A stretch of DNA of 17,568 bases from Candidatus Hodarchaeota archaeon (lineage in GTDB: Archaea > Asgardarchaeota > Heimdallarchaeia > Hodarchaeales > YT1-039): positions 1 to 17,568 of the forward strand of contig JAEOTF010000514.1 of the NCBI GenBank assembly GCA_016840025.1, written 5' to 3'. The notes under the pieces were generated by a model, which saw only the letters and a list, made by a program, of their open reading frames with translations, did not search any database and was not told the origin of the DNA. Both the position numbers and the translations under genes were made by a program. Positions 1 to 8,105 of this stretch are shown in pieces (position 1 is the first letter of the stretch; the number at the start of each line of letters is the position of its first letter).

Positions 1-238
1 AGACCCTATATACTAATCATTCTGATAATTGTACATTTAAAAGCGTATTTGAGCATATTTGTATAGAAATGAAGAATTAATTGTCTTTGTTTTCAACTCT
101 GTTTTAATCTTGAAATAGACCCTAATACTTTTTTCATCTAAAAGGATGGTATTAGTAGATTTATGCCTTTAAACATCTTAATTTACGTTAGACGACTCTC
201 TATTATCTTTATCACATTAGGAAATCTTGATAGGCAAA
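1..238. other. AT-rich stretch without a gene
   Basis: No reading frame with a ribosome-binding site is visible here on either strand. The stretch follows the 3' end of the minus-strand gene that stops at 239. The octamer AGACCCTA occurs twice (1-8 and 117-124), which is too short to call a repeat element. I see no hairpin followed by a T-tract on the minus strand, so no terminator for that gene can be named. Confidence 0.5.
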
Positions 239-850
239 TCATTTAGAAGTAGAACTAACTAGTCTTTTGATTTTCTCACATACCTTTTCAGGATCCTCGA
301 TATCCACCAACGTTTTACTTGTTGGCTTAGTGAATGTTATTGCAGAAAGAAAAATCGTTCCTAAACCTACTTTTTTTTGGAGATATCCTTGACGAAGTAT
401 AACTTCTTTCACATCTTTGAACCGAATAGTATTCTCTTCTACTGTGAAAGAACCTTTATCAAAATCCACTCTATCTTGATAGATTCGATATACGATGTTT
501 TGATAAGTTTTCTTTTGGACATAAGCAGGCAGAAAAATGGTGATACCAAAAATCAAAAAGGAAAATAGAAGAGTGAGGATCATTACTTCAGTTGGAAACC
601 AAATGTCACCAATACTTTCGATGGTGAGGACAATTAATACTGGAAACATAGCTAAAAGGAATCCGCTTAGTAGAATGACAGGGAGTAATCTTAAAACGGT
701 GATTTTTGTTATATATTTTGGTTTTAAGACCATTACCAAGTCATCATTGGCTTGATATTCTTCGATTTTTCCTAGTAATATTGTGCCACACTTGTTACAA
801 TACTTTGAATCCTGAGGGTTCTCTCTATAACATTCTGGGCATTTAACCAC
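239..850 (-). CDS. Zinc-ribbon membrane protein with PH-like domain
   Basis: A 203-residue membrane protein of unknown role. The N-terminus carries a zinc ribbon, with C4-x2-C7 and C18-x2-C21, which probably binds one zinc ion. Two hydrophobic helices follow at about 50-77 and 88-110. The rest (about 115-196) reads as beta-strands plus a last helix, the pattern of bacterial PH-like (bPH2/YdbS-type) domains. Such zinc-ribbon/two-helix/PH proteins are known in archaea without a fixed function; the ribbon and PH part would both lie on the cytoplasmic side. The start is GTG, supported by GAGGA about seven bases upstream (minus strand, 856-860). The gene diverges from the thioredoxin reductase gene. 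It may share the spacer's repeated elements, but a functional link is not shown. Confidence 0.8.
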   Translation of the reverse strand: MVKCPECYRENPQDSKYCNKCGTILLGKIEEYQANDDLVMVLKPKYITKITVLRLLPVILLSGFLLAMFPVLIVLTIESIGDIWFPTEVMILTLLFSFLIFGITIFLPAYVQKKTYQNIVYRIYQDRVDFDKGSFTVEENTIRFKDVKEVILRQGYLQKKVGLGTIFLSAITFTKPTSKTLVDIEDPEKVCEKIKRLVSSTSK

Positions 851-1060
851 TTTTATTCCTCAAAAATACGTCTAAATCTGATAATGTTATAACTGAATTG
901 ACTCTTAATAAGTAGTCTTAATAAGTAGCCTTAAGAGAATCGAAATAAAGATTATTAGACGTGGACTCTCTTAATAAGTAGCCCCGCTTAATAAATTGAC
1001 ACAAAATTTTACAAAAAGAGTAAATAGTGTTCTAATTAATGATCTTGAGGGATTATAAAG
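851..1060. promoter_or_regulatory. Divergent promoter region with repeated CTTAATAAG elements
   Basis: The dodecamer CTTAATAAGTAG occurs exactly three times, at 904-915, 917-928 and 970-981. A fourth degenerate copy (CTTAATAAAT) lies at 987-996. Its core CTTA-A-TAAG is a palindrome with one central base, the shape of a dimeric regulator site. TTAAGAGA at 931-938 is also repeated inverted at 967-974. A TATA-like TTATAAC on the minus strand near 887-893 could serve the zinc-ribbon gene. On the plus strand GAGGGA at 1047-1052 is the ribosome-binding site of the reductase. That these are operators is inferred from repetition and position only. Confidence 0.5.
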
Positions 1061-2299
1061 ATGGAAACTGAGATTAATATTTATGGAGCTAATTGGTGTA
1101 GTGATTGCCGTCGAACAAAAAAATACCTGGGAGAACAACGGATTCATTATAATTGGTTTGATATAGAAAAAGAAACACCTGAGGGAAAAGCAGCATATGA
1201 GTATGTTCTTTCTAGTAACGAAAAAAAATATGGAATTGCCAAAAGGAAGATCCCTGTTGTTGAAATCATAGAAGACAGGAAAAGTGATCTTTTAATTGAA
1301 CCAAGTAATTATGAGCTTGCAGAAAGACTCGGATTAGCTACTGAGGTAAGTAAGTCCTTCTACCATGTGATTATAATTGGAGCAGGACCAGCGGGGTTAA
1401 CAGCAGCGATTTATCTAGCAAGAGACGGTTATGATGTACTAGTAATTGAGGAATCTACAATTGGGGGGCAAGCTTTCATCACTAATCGATTAGATAATTT
1501 TCCAGGTTTTCCAGAAGGTATAACTGGTGAAGATTTTGCTAATAATGTAAGACGACAAGCCGAGAGATTTGGTGTAGAACTTCTTGTTCCTCAAAAAGTA
1601 GTGACTGTCACTCCATGCCATCCTGAGGGATCTTTTGAAAAATGTCCTCATAAAGTCGTAAATATGCAAAATGGACAAGAATTTACATGTAGCGCTGTGC
1701 TAGTTGCTGCTGGTAGTAGATATAGAGAAATTACTGTCCCTGGTGCAGATAAACTAGCAGGTGTCAATATTCATTATTGTGCTACTTGTGATGGACCATT
1801 TTATAAAAATAAGAAATTATTTGTAGTTGGTGGTGGTAACTCCGCTTATGAGGAATCACTCTTCTTAAAAGAGAAATTTGCTGAACATATAACTATTTTA
1901 GTAAGAGGATCGGAATCTAAAGCTAGCCCAGTTTTGCAGGAAAAGGTAGAAGAGACAAAAGGAGTAGCTGTATGGTTAAATTCAGAAATACAGGAAATAA
2001 AAGGGGAAGATAAGTTAGAAGCAGTCATTATAAATCATAAGGATAAAGGAGAGGTCAAAACATATCAACCAGATGGGATTTTTGTATTTATTGGCATGTC
2101 CCCTAATACGAAATTTCTAACTGGAGTAGATTTAGATCCACAGGGGTTCCTTATTACTGATCAGACATTACAATCATCAGCCCGTGGTATTTACGCTGCG
2201 GGTGATTGCCGCAAGGGCTCAATTAAACAAGCTGTAGCTGCTGCAGGTGAAGGTGCTACAGCAGCATTAATGATTAGAGAATATCTCAGAAACGTTTAA
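1061..2299 (+). CDS. Glutaredoxin-thioredoxin reductase fusion (FAD disulfide reductase)
   Basis: A 412-residue cytoplasmic flavoenzyme that should pass electrons from a nicotinamide (or other) donor through FAD to a disulfide, and on to its own glutaredoxin domain. The N-terminal domain (1-92) is glutaredoxin-like, with active site WCSDC (C13, C16) and cis-proline P65. The reductase part (about 102-412) has the FAD motif GAGPAGL (107-113), the redox pair CATC (C240, C243), the dinucleotide motif GGGNS (257-261) and the FAD motif GD (381-382). Plain low-Mr thioredoxin reductases are about 310-330 residues; the excess is the glutaredoxin domain. The NADPH signature HRRxxxR is altered to VRGSESK (281-287), so NADPH may not be the donor. 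An extra loop holds C186, H187, C195 and H197. The ATG start has GAGGGA eight bases upstream. Confidence 0.92.
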   Translation: METEINIYGANWCSDCRRTKKYLGEQRIHYNWFDIEKETPEGKAAYEYVLSSNEKKYGIAKRKIPVVEIIEDRKSDLLIEPSNYELAERLGLATEVSKSFYHVIIIGAGPAGLTAAIYLARDGYDVLVIEESTIGGQAFITNRLDNFPGFPEGITGEDFANNVRRQAERFGVELLVPQKVVTVTPCHPEGSFEKCPHKVVNMQNGQEFTCSAVLVAAGSRYREITVPGADKLAGVNIHYCATCDGPFYKNKKLFVVGGGNSAYEESLFLKEKFAEHITILVRGSESKASPVLQEKVEETKGVAVWLNSEIQEIKGEDKLEAVIINHKDKGEVKTYQPDGIFVFIGMSPNTKFLTGVDLDPQGFLITDQTLQSSARGIYAAGDCRKGSIKQAVAAAGEGATAALMIREYLRNV

Positions 2300-2317
2300 T
2301 CGGAGTAATTAAAAAAT

Positions 2318-2338
2318 TAAAGACTATTCTGGTCTTAT
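2318..2338. terminator. Possible weak terminator between convergent genes
   Basis: The 39-base gap between the convergent reductase and crotonase genes holds AAGAC (2320-2324) and GTCTT (2332-2336), able to form a five-pair stem with a seven-base loop. There is only a short T/A-rich tail, so this is weak evidence. Confidence 0.25.
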
Positions 2339-3115
2339 TTATCGATTTTGGAACTTTGCTTTCCTCTTTTCAATAAATGCATTTATGCCTTCATTATGAT
2401 CTTCTGTGGAAAAACAGATCCCAAGTGCATTCCTTTCAAGAGCTAATCCAGTCTCTAAATCACCTTCAGTGCCTTGATTTATTGCTGCTTTTGCTAATTG
2501 TAAAGCTGGACCACTTTTCAACGCAATCTTCTTTGCTAAGCCCATAACTTCTTCTTCAAGTTTTTCAACCGGCACTACTTTGTTAACCAATCCAATGCGG
2601 TTAGCTTCATCTGCAGTTATCATATCACCTGTAAAAATGAGCTCTTTCGCTTTTCCTTTTCCAATTAATCGTGGTAAACGTTGGGTACCTCCCCATCCTG
2701 GAAAAATGCCTAGATTAATCTCGGGTAGTCCAATTTTTGCATTCTCTGAAGCAATTCGTATATCACAGGAAAGGGCTAATTCACAACCCCCACCAAGTGC
2801 AAAGCCATTAATTGCACAAATAATCGGTTTGGAAAAGTGTTCGATTTCACTAAAAACACTCTGACCGAACGCCATAAAACTAGAAGCTGAAAGGGGATTC
2901 ATAGTTTGAAATTCAGTAATATCTGCCCCTGCTACAAATGCTCGCTCTCCTGCTCCTGTAAGAACAATAACTTGTATTGAATCATCTTGTTTTATTTCTT
3001 CAAGAGCTGTGCGGAGTTCTTCTAGGGTTTTACGATTTAAAGCGTTCAATACTTTGGGACGATTCACAATAATTTTAGCAATATCATCAATCTTCTCTAT
3101 AATGACGTTTTCCAT
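2339..3115 (-). CDS. Enoyl-CoA hydratase (crotonase family)
   Basis: A 258-residue cytoplasmic enzyme, the usual length for single-domain crotonases. It should add water to a 2-enoyl-CoA to give a 3-hydroxyacyl-CoA, as in beta-oxidation or butyrate-type pathways. The oxyanion-hole segment (GADITEF, 63-69) and the second glycine-rich segment GGGCELAL (108-115) are present. Both catalytic glutamates of true hydratases are seen: E112 and, twenty residues later, E132 in LPE. The GWGGTQRLPRLIG segment (140-152) is typical of the family. Retention of both acids favours hydratase over isomerase or dehalogenase relatives; the natural acyl chain cannot be read. The ATG start has AAGGAAGG seven bases upstream and a good TATA box. 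It is followed by no co-directional gene, so it is probably monocistronic. Confidence 0.93.
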   Translation of the reverse strand: MENVIIEKIDDIAKIIVNRPKVLNALNRKTLEELRTALEEIKQDDSIQVIVLTGAGERAFVAGADITEFQTMNPLSASSFMAFGQSVFSEIEHFSKPIICAINGFALGGGCELALSCDIRIASENAKIGLPEINLGIFPGWGGTQRLPRLIGKGKAKELIFTGDMITADEANRIGLVNKVVPVEKLEEEVMGLAKKIALKSGPALQLAKAAINQGTEGDLETGLALERNALGICFSTEDHNEGINAFIEKRKAKFQNR

Positions 3116-3145
3116 TGTTAAACCTTCCTTTATGTTCTTTTGAGA

Positions 3146-3153
3146 TATTTAAA
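3146..3153 (-). promoter_or_regulatory. TATA box of the enoyl-CoA hydratase gene
   Basis: On the minus strand the sequence reads TTTAAATA, close to the archaeal TATA-box consensus. Its centre lies about 35 bases before the ATG at 3115. Transcription would therefore start about ten bases before the gene, giving a very short leader that overlaps AAGGAAGG (3123-3130). Confidence 0.6.
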
Positions 3154-3349
3154 AACAATTTTTATCATTTATGTAAAATGACTAGATTTATGGATTTTAT
3201 TTTCCATAATATGCTTAATCAGTTAAACCTGACGATTTTGTCTATTATAGATTAATTTCTTCAGAATGTCCATAACTGACTTGGAAGCTATGTGTTGACT
3301 ATGAATTATCAAATTGAATAGTCTAGTAAACAGCTAGCTACGATTTACA

Positions 3350-4444
3350 TCAAAATAAAGTTTCTACGGGATCTAAAAGAGTAAATTTTTCTGCAGGTTG
3401 TATGTGTTTTATTGCCTTCATCATATCTTCTACTAAACTAGCCATCTTATGGATACTGTCATCGAAGATTGAAGCATATGCATGCCCTTCAACTTTCCAG
3501 CCTGTTTCATCTGCCATATCGGCTGCTTTGAGAACTATATTGGATATATCTTCGCGATTAGCGAGTAATTTTTCATAAATAACAATTTCAAGATCTAATG
3601 GATCTAAATCAAGAGGAATTAACGGTTCGGTTCCCGCACCAGGATATTTTCGCTGTAAAGTAGCCCATGATCCATCTAGCTCAAGTAAAGTCGGACGCAT
3701 GTCATTTAACAAACTTAAGAAAGCTGTTTGATCAGAACTTGTCTTTACACTAATTGCAGCTGTTAAAGCGCGAGAAAAGAGTCGGCAGTTAACCAAGCTA
3801 AATCCTTTCATTTTTTGAGTACCTTTACGCGCGTTTCCAGGTTCTAGATTTGAAAAGAATTCTTGTTCCAAGGAGTTCACTATAATTTGCTCAGCAATGG
3901 AAAAAGGAACTTCACTCAAGCGGATGGGTGGTATTTTTCTTTGAATAACCTTATGACCTCGACTGTAGTATGTAAGACCATTTTCTTTAGCTGCTTCCAT
4001 TCCTTTTACAATAGTAAAAGCGACTTGTCGGCTATGATCCTTTAATGTTTCATTTAAGTCACTTTTAGAAAAAACAAACCCTATTGGATAATTATCGTAG
4101 GGAATTCGTGGAGCAAGGCCTGCTGCTTGACGTAGAGATGACGACCAAAACTCTTTTGTACAAGAATCGAGAACTGCAATAATACCCTCTGCTGTTTCTC
4201 CATACGCAGTTCGGAGAGATGCCCATTTTTCTTGCCCCCCAACGGGTAATAACATAGTATAAAGACTTTGATTACTTGCTGTGACTTTAAGGTATTCTGT
4301 TTCAACTGTTCCTCCAAATTCTTCTTGATAAATGGCTTTCGGGTCGTTCATCGATGCCAATTTAGTTGCCATCGCTGTTTTACCCCCTCCTTGTGTCCCA
4401 ACAACTATAACTCGTCCCGCACAAGCAATATCTTGTTCATTCAT
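3350..4444 (-). CDS. Degenerate Ras-like small GTPase with helical C-terminal extension
   Basis: A 364-residue soluble protein with a small-GTPase domain at about 10-200. Seen motifs are the P-loop GTQGGGKT (16-23), a likely switch I threonine (T46), a G3-position motif PVGGQE (67-72), the base-recognition motif SKSD (126-129), and a possible G5 at SEV (177-179). The G3 motif keeps GQE but has proline where Ras, Rab and Arf have the Mg-coordinating Asp of DxxG. MglA-type GTPases also lack this Asp. Residues 205-364 form a mostly helical extension with no family I know. There is no lipidation cysteine at the C-terminus. It is the last gene of a three-gene operon, 12 bases after the 640-aa gene, with AGGTG (4451-4455) in that gap as ribosome-binding site. 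The likely role is a nucleotide-controlled switch for the two large partners, which is inferred from the gene order. Confidence 0.8.
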   Translation of the reverse strand: MNEQDIACAGRVIVVGTQGGGKTAMATKLASMNDPKAIYQEEFGGTVETEYLKVTASNQSLYTMLLPVGGQEKWASLRTAYGETAEGIIAVLDSCTKEFWSSSLRQAAGLAPRIPYDNYPIGFVFSKSDLNETLKDHSRQVAFTIVKGMEAAKENGLTYYSRGHKVIQRKIPPIRLSEVPFSIAEQIIVNSLEQEFFSNLEPGNARKGTQKMKGFSLVNCRLFSRALTAAISVKTSSDQTAFLSLLNDMRPTLLELDGSWATLQRKYPGAGTEPLIPLDLDPLDLEIVIYEKLLANREDISNIVLKAADMADETGWKVEGHAYASIFDDSIHKMASLVEDMMKAIKHIQPAEKFTLLDPVETLF

Positions 4445-4456
4445 TTTTTACACCTG

Positions 4457-6379
4457 TTAAAGAGAGCTTAAAACTGTTGCTAGATCTTTAGGATCAGTTG
4501 CTCGGGCTTTTTCCAATATCAATTTCAACTGATTGCCTTTGGGTCCTCGATCAAAGAGCCTTTGAGGTCTGAAAAGGATCTCTACTGGACTGATACCTCC
4601 TTCTAATATATCTGCTTCACGAAACGCTAAGACAGACAACCCCTCACTATGTGAATGATAGTAAATTATGAAGAATTCATCATCAATTTCATAGACAACC
4701 TGGCGTAAAACAACATTTCCTCGGATCTTGGAAGGGTCTGAAACTTTAAGTGCATCAATTACTAGTCCCTCATAGTTAGAATTACTTTCATAAAACCAAG
4801 GATACCCCGCTGCTCCAGCATGTCGATACTGAAACTCAAATCCTTCTTGAGCATAGATTGAAATATCTTGAAATTCCCTATTTCGACTGGTTAATTCAAC
4901 TTGAAACGCAGGTACGAATCTCTTTGAGGTAACCAGATTAGATCGATCTTCCTCAACAAATATTGAGCGGAGTATGCGTAGAGCCGCTGTTTCCTCTCGT
5001 ACGAGTGCTTCTTCTAGAATATTCACAAGGTTATTGCCAATATAATCCCATGTTTCTCGTGGAAGTTTGTTTGTGTAAATATAAACATCATCTTCTTTAT
5101 GGAGATCGTTCCGATCTACACGTCCTCCCAATACCGCATTACAAAATCGTTGAGCTGCTTCTAAGGCATCAAATTTAGGTTGTTTTTCAGAAATAAGAAG
5201 TAGAGTGGAACGGAGAATATCTGATTTAATTCCTGTAAAATCTATTAACCAAGCTTGTTCAGGGAGCCCCCAAGCATCTATTCCAAATTGGGCACTTTTA
5301 ATAAATATACCTGATTGTTTAAGTTCAGTAAAAGGTCCCATAATGCGCTCAAACATCCCAAATGAAGATTCGGGCACATTCCCAATAATTTCGGTTCGAC
5401 TATGTCTATCCAGAAATGATAATCCTAGTAAGTATGCTTGTCCTCCTCTTTGGAATTGTCGGTCATCAATGGATACTCTTCCAACTTCTCGCTTTCTATG
5501 CTTTTTAAGGACATCCTTGGTAAGTAACCAGTCGAATATTCCTATAATAGTATATTGATCGTCTGTTGCATCATAATATACCTTAATTTCTTCCTTCATT
5601 TCAGCAGGCACACGAGGAATACCAAGAACGCTTTTAATCATTTGATCTACTTGTCTTGGACTAAATCTTCCTTCTTTATGAGTTGTTGTGAAAAGTGTCC
5701 ATTGTTCTTTCTCGCTTTCCCTAACAAATACCAAACTTTCTTCAATAATCTGCTCTATGAGTCGAATAGAGTGTGTTTTGTCTACTTTCTTACTAAAGAC
5801 ACTCTGTGCCATTCGCATTAGAATAAAAGCGTCAGCATAAATGTTGTTTTTGGAATATAGATAATTTGGTCCTAAATAGGATTTAGCGACATTTACAGCT
5901 TCAGAAAGATCTTTTGTAGGAAGATAGGGATAAAGTACAAGCCCAAAAAGAGTAGATATATGTTGTCTTCCCAGAGCGTGGAGAAGATCTTGTTGTTGAG
6001 AAACTATTGAGTTTTTATGGATTTTAATAGCTTCCAATGCTTCCTTTATTTCAGGATTTTCCATAGCTTGTTTCCATGAAGTAATATTGCCCTCTTTAAT
6101 CATTACTCTTACAGTTTCTTGAAATTGTAGTAATTCGGCCGACATTTCCTCTATCTGATTCTGAATGTATTCTGAAACAGGTTCTAACCACTTAGTAATA
6201 ACATCAAGAGCAAGACGGAATTTTTTTGCAATTAATCGCTCATCATCAACATTTTTAGGTAAGTTCCGTGCCATTCTTAGAATTTCAATTTGGGGAGCAA
6301 TATACTGAAATCCCATCTGCCCTATCTTCTGCTGTAAAATTTCATCCATCTTAGAAATATCAAAAGTCAAGCTAGTCAT
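4457..6379 (-). CDS. Unknown 640-aa operon partner of the small GTPase
   Basis: I do not recognise this family. It is a 640-residue soluble protein with no signal peptide or membrane segment. Residues 1-260 are helix-rich and charged, with stretches that could form coiled coil near 65-130. Residues 265-420 alternate hydrophobic strands and helices: strands at about 275-285, 314-323 and 328-333, a helix at 338-355, strands at 358-368 and 375-381, then helices at 386-418. This order loosely resembles a longin/roadblock-type sandwich, but it is a secondary-structure reading by eye. Residues 485-605 are again strand-rich. The ATG lies inside the end of the 557-aa gene (8-bp overlap) with AAGGGAG directly adjoining it, so translation probably depends on re-initiation. 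A direct partner or regulator of the GTPase is the simplest guess. Confidence 0.75.
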   Translation of the reverse strand: MTSLTFDISKMDEILQQKIGQMGFQYIAPQIEILRMARNLPKNVDDERLIAKKFRLALDVITKWLEPVSEYIQNQIEEMSAELLQFQETVRVMIKEGNITSWKQAMENPEIKEALEAIKIHKNSIVSQQQDLLHALGRQHISTLFGLVLYPYLPTKDLSEAVNVAKSYLGPNYLYSKNNIYADAFILMRMAQSVFSKKVDKTHSIRLIEQIIEESLVFVRESEKEQWTLFTTTHKEGRFSPRQVDQMIKSVLGIPRVPAEMKEEIKVYYDATDDQYTIIGIFDWLLTKDVLKKHRKREVGRVSIDDRQFQRGGQAYLLGLSFLDRHSRTEIIGNVPESSFGMFERIMGPFTELKQSGIFIKSAQFGIDAWGLPEQAWLIDFTGIKSDILRSTLLLISEKQPKFDALEAAQRFCNAVLGGRVDRNDLHKEDDVYIYTNKLPRETWDYIGNNLVNILEEALVREETAALRILRSIFVEEDRSNLVTSKRFVPAFQVELTSRNREFQDISIYAQEGFEFQYRHAGAAGYPWFYESNSNYEGLVIDALKVSDPSKIRGNVVLRQVVYEIDDEFFIIYYHSHSEGLSVLAFREADILEGGISPVEILFRPQRLFDRGPKGNQLKLILEKARATDPKDLATVLSSL

Positions 6380-8045
6380 CTCCCTTTACCAAGTTTTTTG
6401 GTTCAGTTTTAAGCTCTGAATGAACTTCTTTTAATTTCTTAAGTTGTGGCTCAAAATAATCTTGCAAGTGTTGCGCAACAATTCGTTTTTCTTTATGTGT
6501 CGTTGTTGCGTCATCAAATAGGATTTCACTGCCTTTTAATGCCATAATTGCGGTAAAAACATCAATTGCGTCTTGTTTTTCCATATCCAGACCAAGTTCA
6601 CCAAACCAAGTCCTAGTATCTTTACCATATTGTTTAACCATAGTCTGTGGAGTGTCTACGCTCGTTTTCAGTTCTTGTTTCAAATCCATGCCCATTTCTG
6701 CAATTTGTTTCTTCACTTGTTCTTCCATTTCTTTAAAATACGCTTCTCCACGAGGAAATAGAATATTTGCAGGATAACGAATTGCTACCTCAAACTCTTC
6801 GAGTGATGAGTCTAATTGTACCTGCAAGAAAGAATATAGAGTATCATCACGAATGTTTTCTGGAATAACTTCATTCCGCATGTTAGCTTTTCTTTTTTGC
6901 AGGATTGTACGAGTCATTCCAGTTCCCTCTGGTGCAGGGATTTGTTTTTCTAATTGCTTTAGGACTGCTTCAATACAGGTTGTACCAATGGTTGAAAGAA
7001 GTTGTCGATCCTTCAAGAAGGTAAACTCTACTGGTAATAACTCCTTGTGTTTGTCAAGACGATTAAGGATGGTTTCTCGTAATTTCATTAAGTGATGTAA
7101 CTGACCTGCATAACCCTTATAATCTGCTTTGGTTGCGTATTCCCCCCGCAAAGTTCCAAGATATTGTCCCTGAATAACCATGAACTTCAGGACATATATG
7201 GAATCAAGTACGAGAGATTTAGCTTGATCTAAATTCTCTCCAAGTTTTTTCAAGAAATTCTCATCTTCAATTGCCATACGGGCAACAGGATCGTCCTTAA
7301 GAAGGGAATGAAGCCATAATTGAATAACTCGAATAGGATAGTAATCTTTGTCTCCATTAGCTATGCACTGAAGGACGAAGTTGTTTTCTGTACGGATATC
7401 GGGATGTCCTTCTCCTATAAAGGGGAATACTTCTTCTTCATCTTCAGGGAATTCAATGAATCGTTGTCGGAGGAACTTGTCAGCTTTCTCATAATCAAGC
7501 AGAAAATCTATGATTTCTATAATTTCTTCATCGGTAAACGCAAAGAGTCGTCGATTAACACCTGTGAGGAGTCCGTAAAACTCTAATTGCGGACGAGCCC
7601 ATTTGGCTATTTCATTTATGAGTTTTTCAGTAACTATTTTTGTAGGAGGATCCAATTGCTTAATTAAAGCTTTTCGTGGTTTACGGAAAGGAGCATCGTC
7701 ACCAAGTAAGGAAACTCGAGAAACAAAATCAATATCCTGTTCTGGAATCCCCTTGAGATAATTCATTTGCTCACAGAAGAATCCAAAATTCGCATACCAT
7801 TCTCTGATAATCCCCCGTTGTTCTGCTTGCATTATACGCTCTTTAATTCTTTGTCTTACTGCTGTTGCACTCCACGCGTGTACACTGTCATCTGCTTCAA
7901 ATAGAGATTTTTTTATACTGTCTGCTGATGCTTCAGCGGATAGTTTAGGATATTTTATTACGTATAAATCTCCAAAAAGCGTGTACCAACTGACTTGGCT
8001 GGACATCGCTTTCCATTCAATTCGAGCATCCTCAAAGGACGACAA
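6372..8045 (-). CDS. Unknown 557-aa helical protein, first gene of the GTPase operon
   Basis: I do not recognise this family. It is a 557-residue, charged, almost wholly helix-like soluble protein with no signal peptide or membrane segment. The C-terminal part (about 432-465 and 520-557) is rich in Lys/Glu heptad-like helices. An acidic patch lies at 199-206 (FPEDEEEV). The start is TTG at 8045. It is chosen because AGGTGATC, a full match to the archaeal anti-Shine-Dalgarno sequence, ends five bases upstream; the first in-frame ATG (residue 14) has no such site. A TATA-like TTTAAAAA at 8106-8113 lies upstream. It overlaps the 640-aa gene by 8 bp, so the two products are probably made in step and may bind each other. 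A scaffold role is only a guess. Confidence 0.75.
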   Translation of the reverse strand: MSSFEDARIEWKAMSSQVSWYTLFGDLYVIKYPKLSAEASADSIKKSLFEADDSVHAWSATAVRQRIKERIMQAEQRGIIREWYANFGFFCEQMNYLKGIPEQDIDFVSRVSLLGDDAPFRKPRKALIKQLDPPTKIVTEKLINEIAKWARPQLEFYGLLTGVNRRLFAFTDEEIIEIIDFLLDYEKADKFLRQRFIEFPEDEEEVFPFIGEGHPDIRTENNFVLQCIANGDKDYYPIRVIQLWLHSLLKDDPVARMAIEDENFLKKLGENLDQAKSLVLDSIYVLKFMVIQGQYLGTLRGEYATKADYKGYAGQLHHLMKLRETILNRLDKHKELLPVEFTFLKDRQLLSTIGTTCIEAVLKQLEKQIPAPEGTGMTRTILQKRKANMRNEVIPENIRDDTLYSFLQVQLDSSLEEFEVAIRYPANILFPRGEAYFKEMEEQVKKQIAEMGMDLKQELKTSVDTPQTMVKQYGKDTRTWFGELGLDMEKQDAIDVFTAIMALKGSEILFDDATTTHKEKRIVAQHLQDYFEPQLKKLKEVHSELKTEPKNLVKGDD

Positions 8046-8053
8046 TTAATGAT
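8046..8053 (-). promoter_or_regulatory. Ribosome-binding site deciding a TTG start
   Basis: The minus-strand sequence AGGTGATCATTAATTG places GGTGATC five bases before TTG at 8045. GGTGATC pairs exactly with the GATCACC near the 3' end of archaeal 16S rRNA. This supports the rare start codon over the later ATG. Confidence 0.65.
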
Positions 8054-8105
8054 CACCTATCTTATCCTGCAGGTTAATCTCCTTTTTTTTAACAATCAAC
8101 AAATC

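Noticed and set aside
1..124. AGACCCTA at 1-8 and 117-124 as a direct repeat
   Set aside because: Only eight bases match well, and the first copy is at the window edge; no spacing or further copies support a repeat family.
4081..4317. 78-residue frame inside the GTPase gene on the same strand
   Set aside because: It is a shifted-frame shadow of the GTPase; the longer frame carries the P-loop and SKSD motifs and has a proper ribosome-binding site.
8048..8074. Possible leader peptide (CTG start, eight codons) ending just before the TTG of the 557-aa gene
   Set aside because: It needs a CTG start, and its frame is short enough to occur by chance; the region is better explained as leader plus ribosome-binding site.
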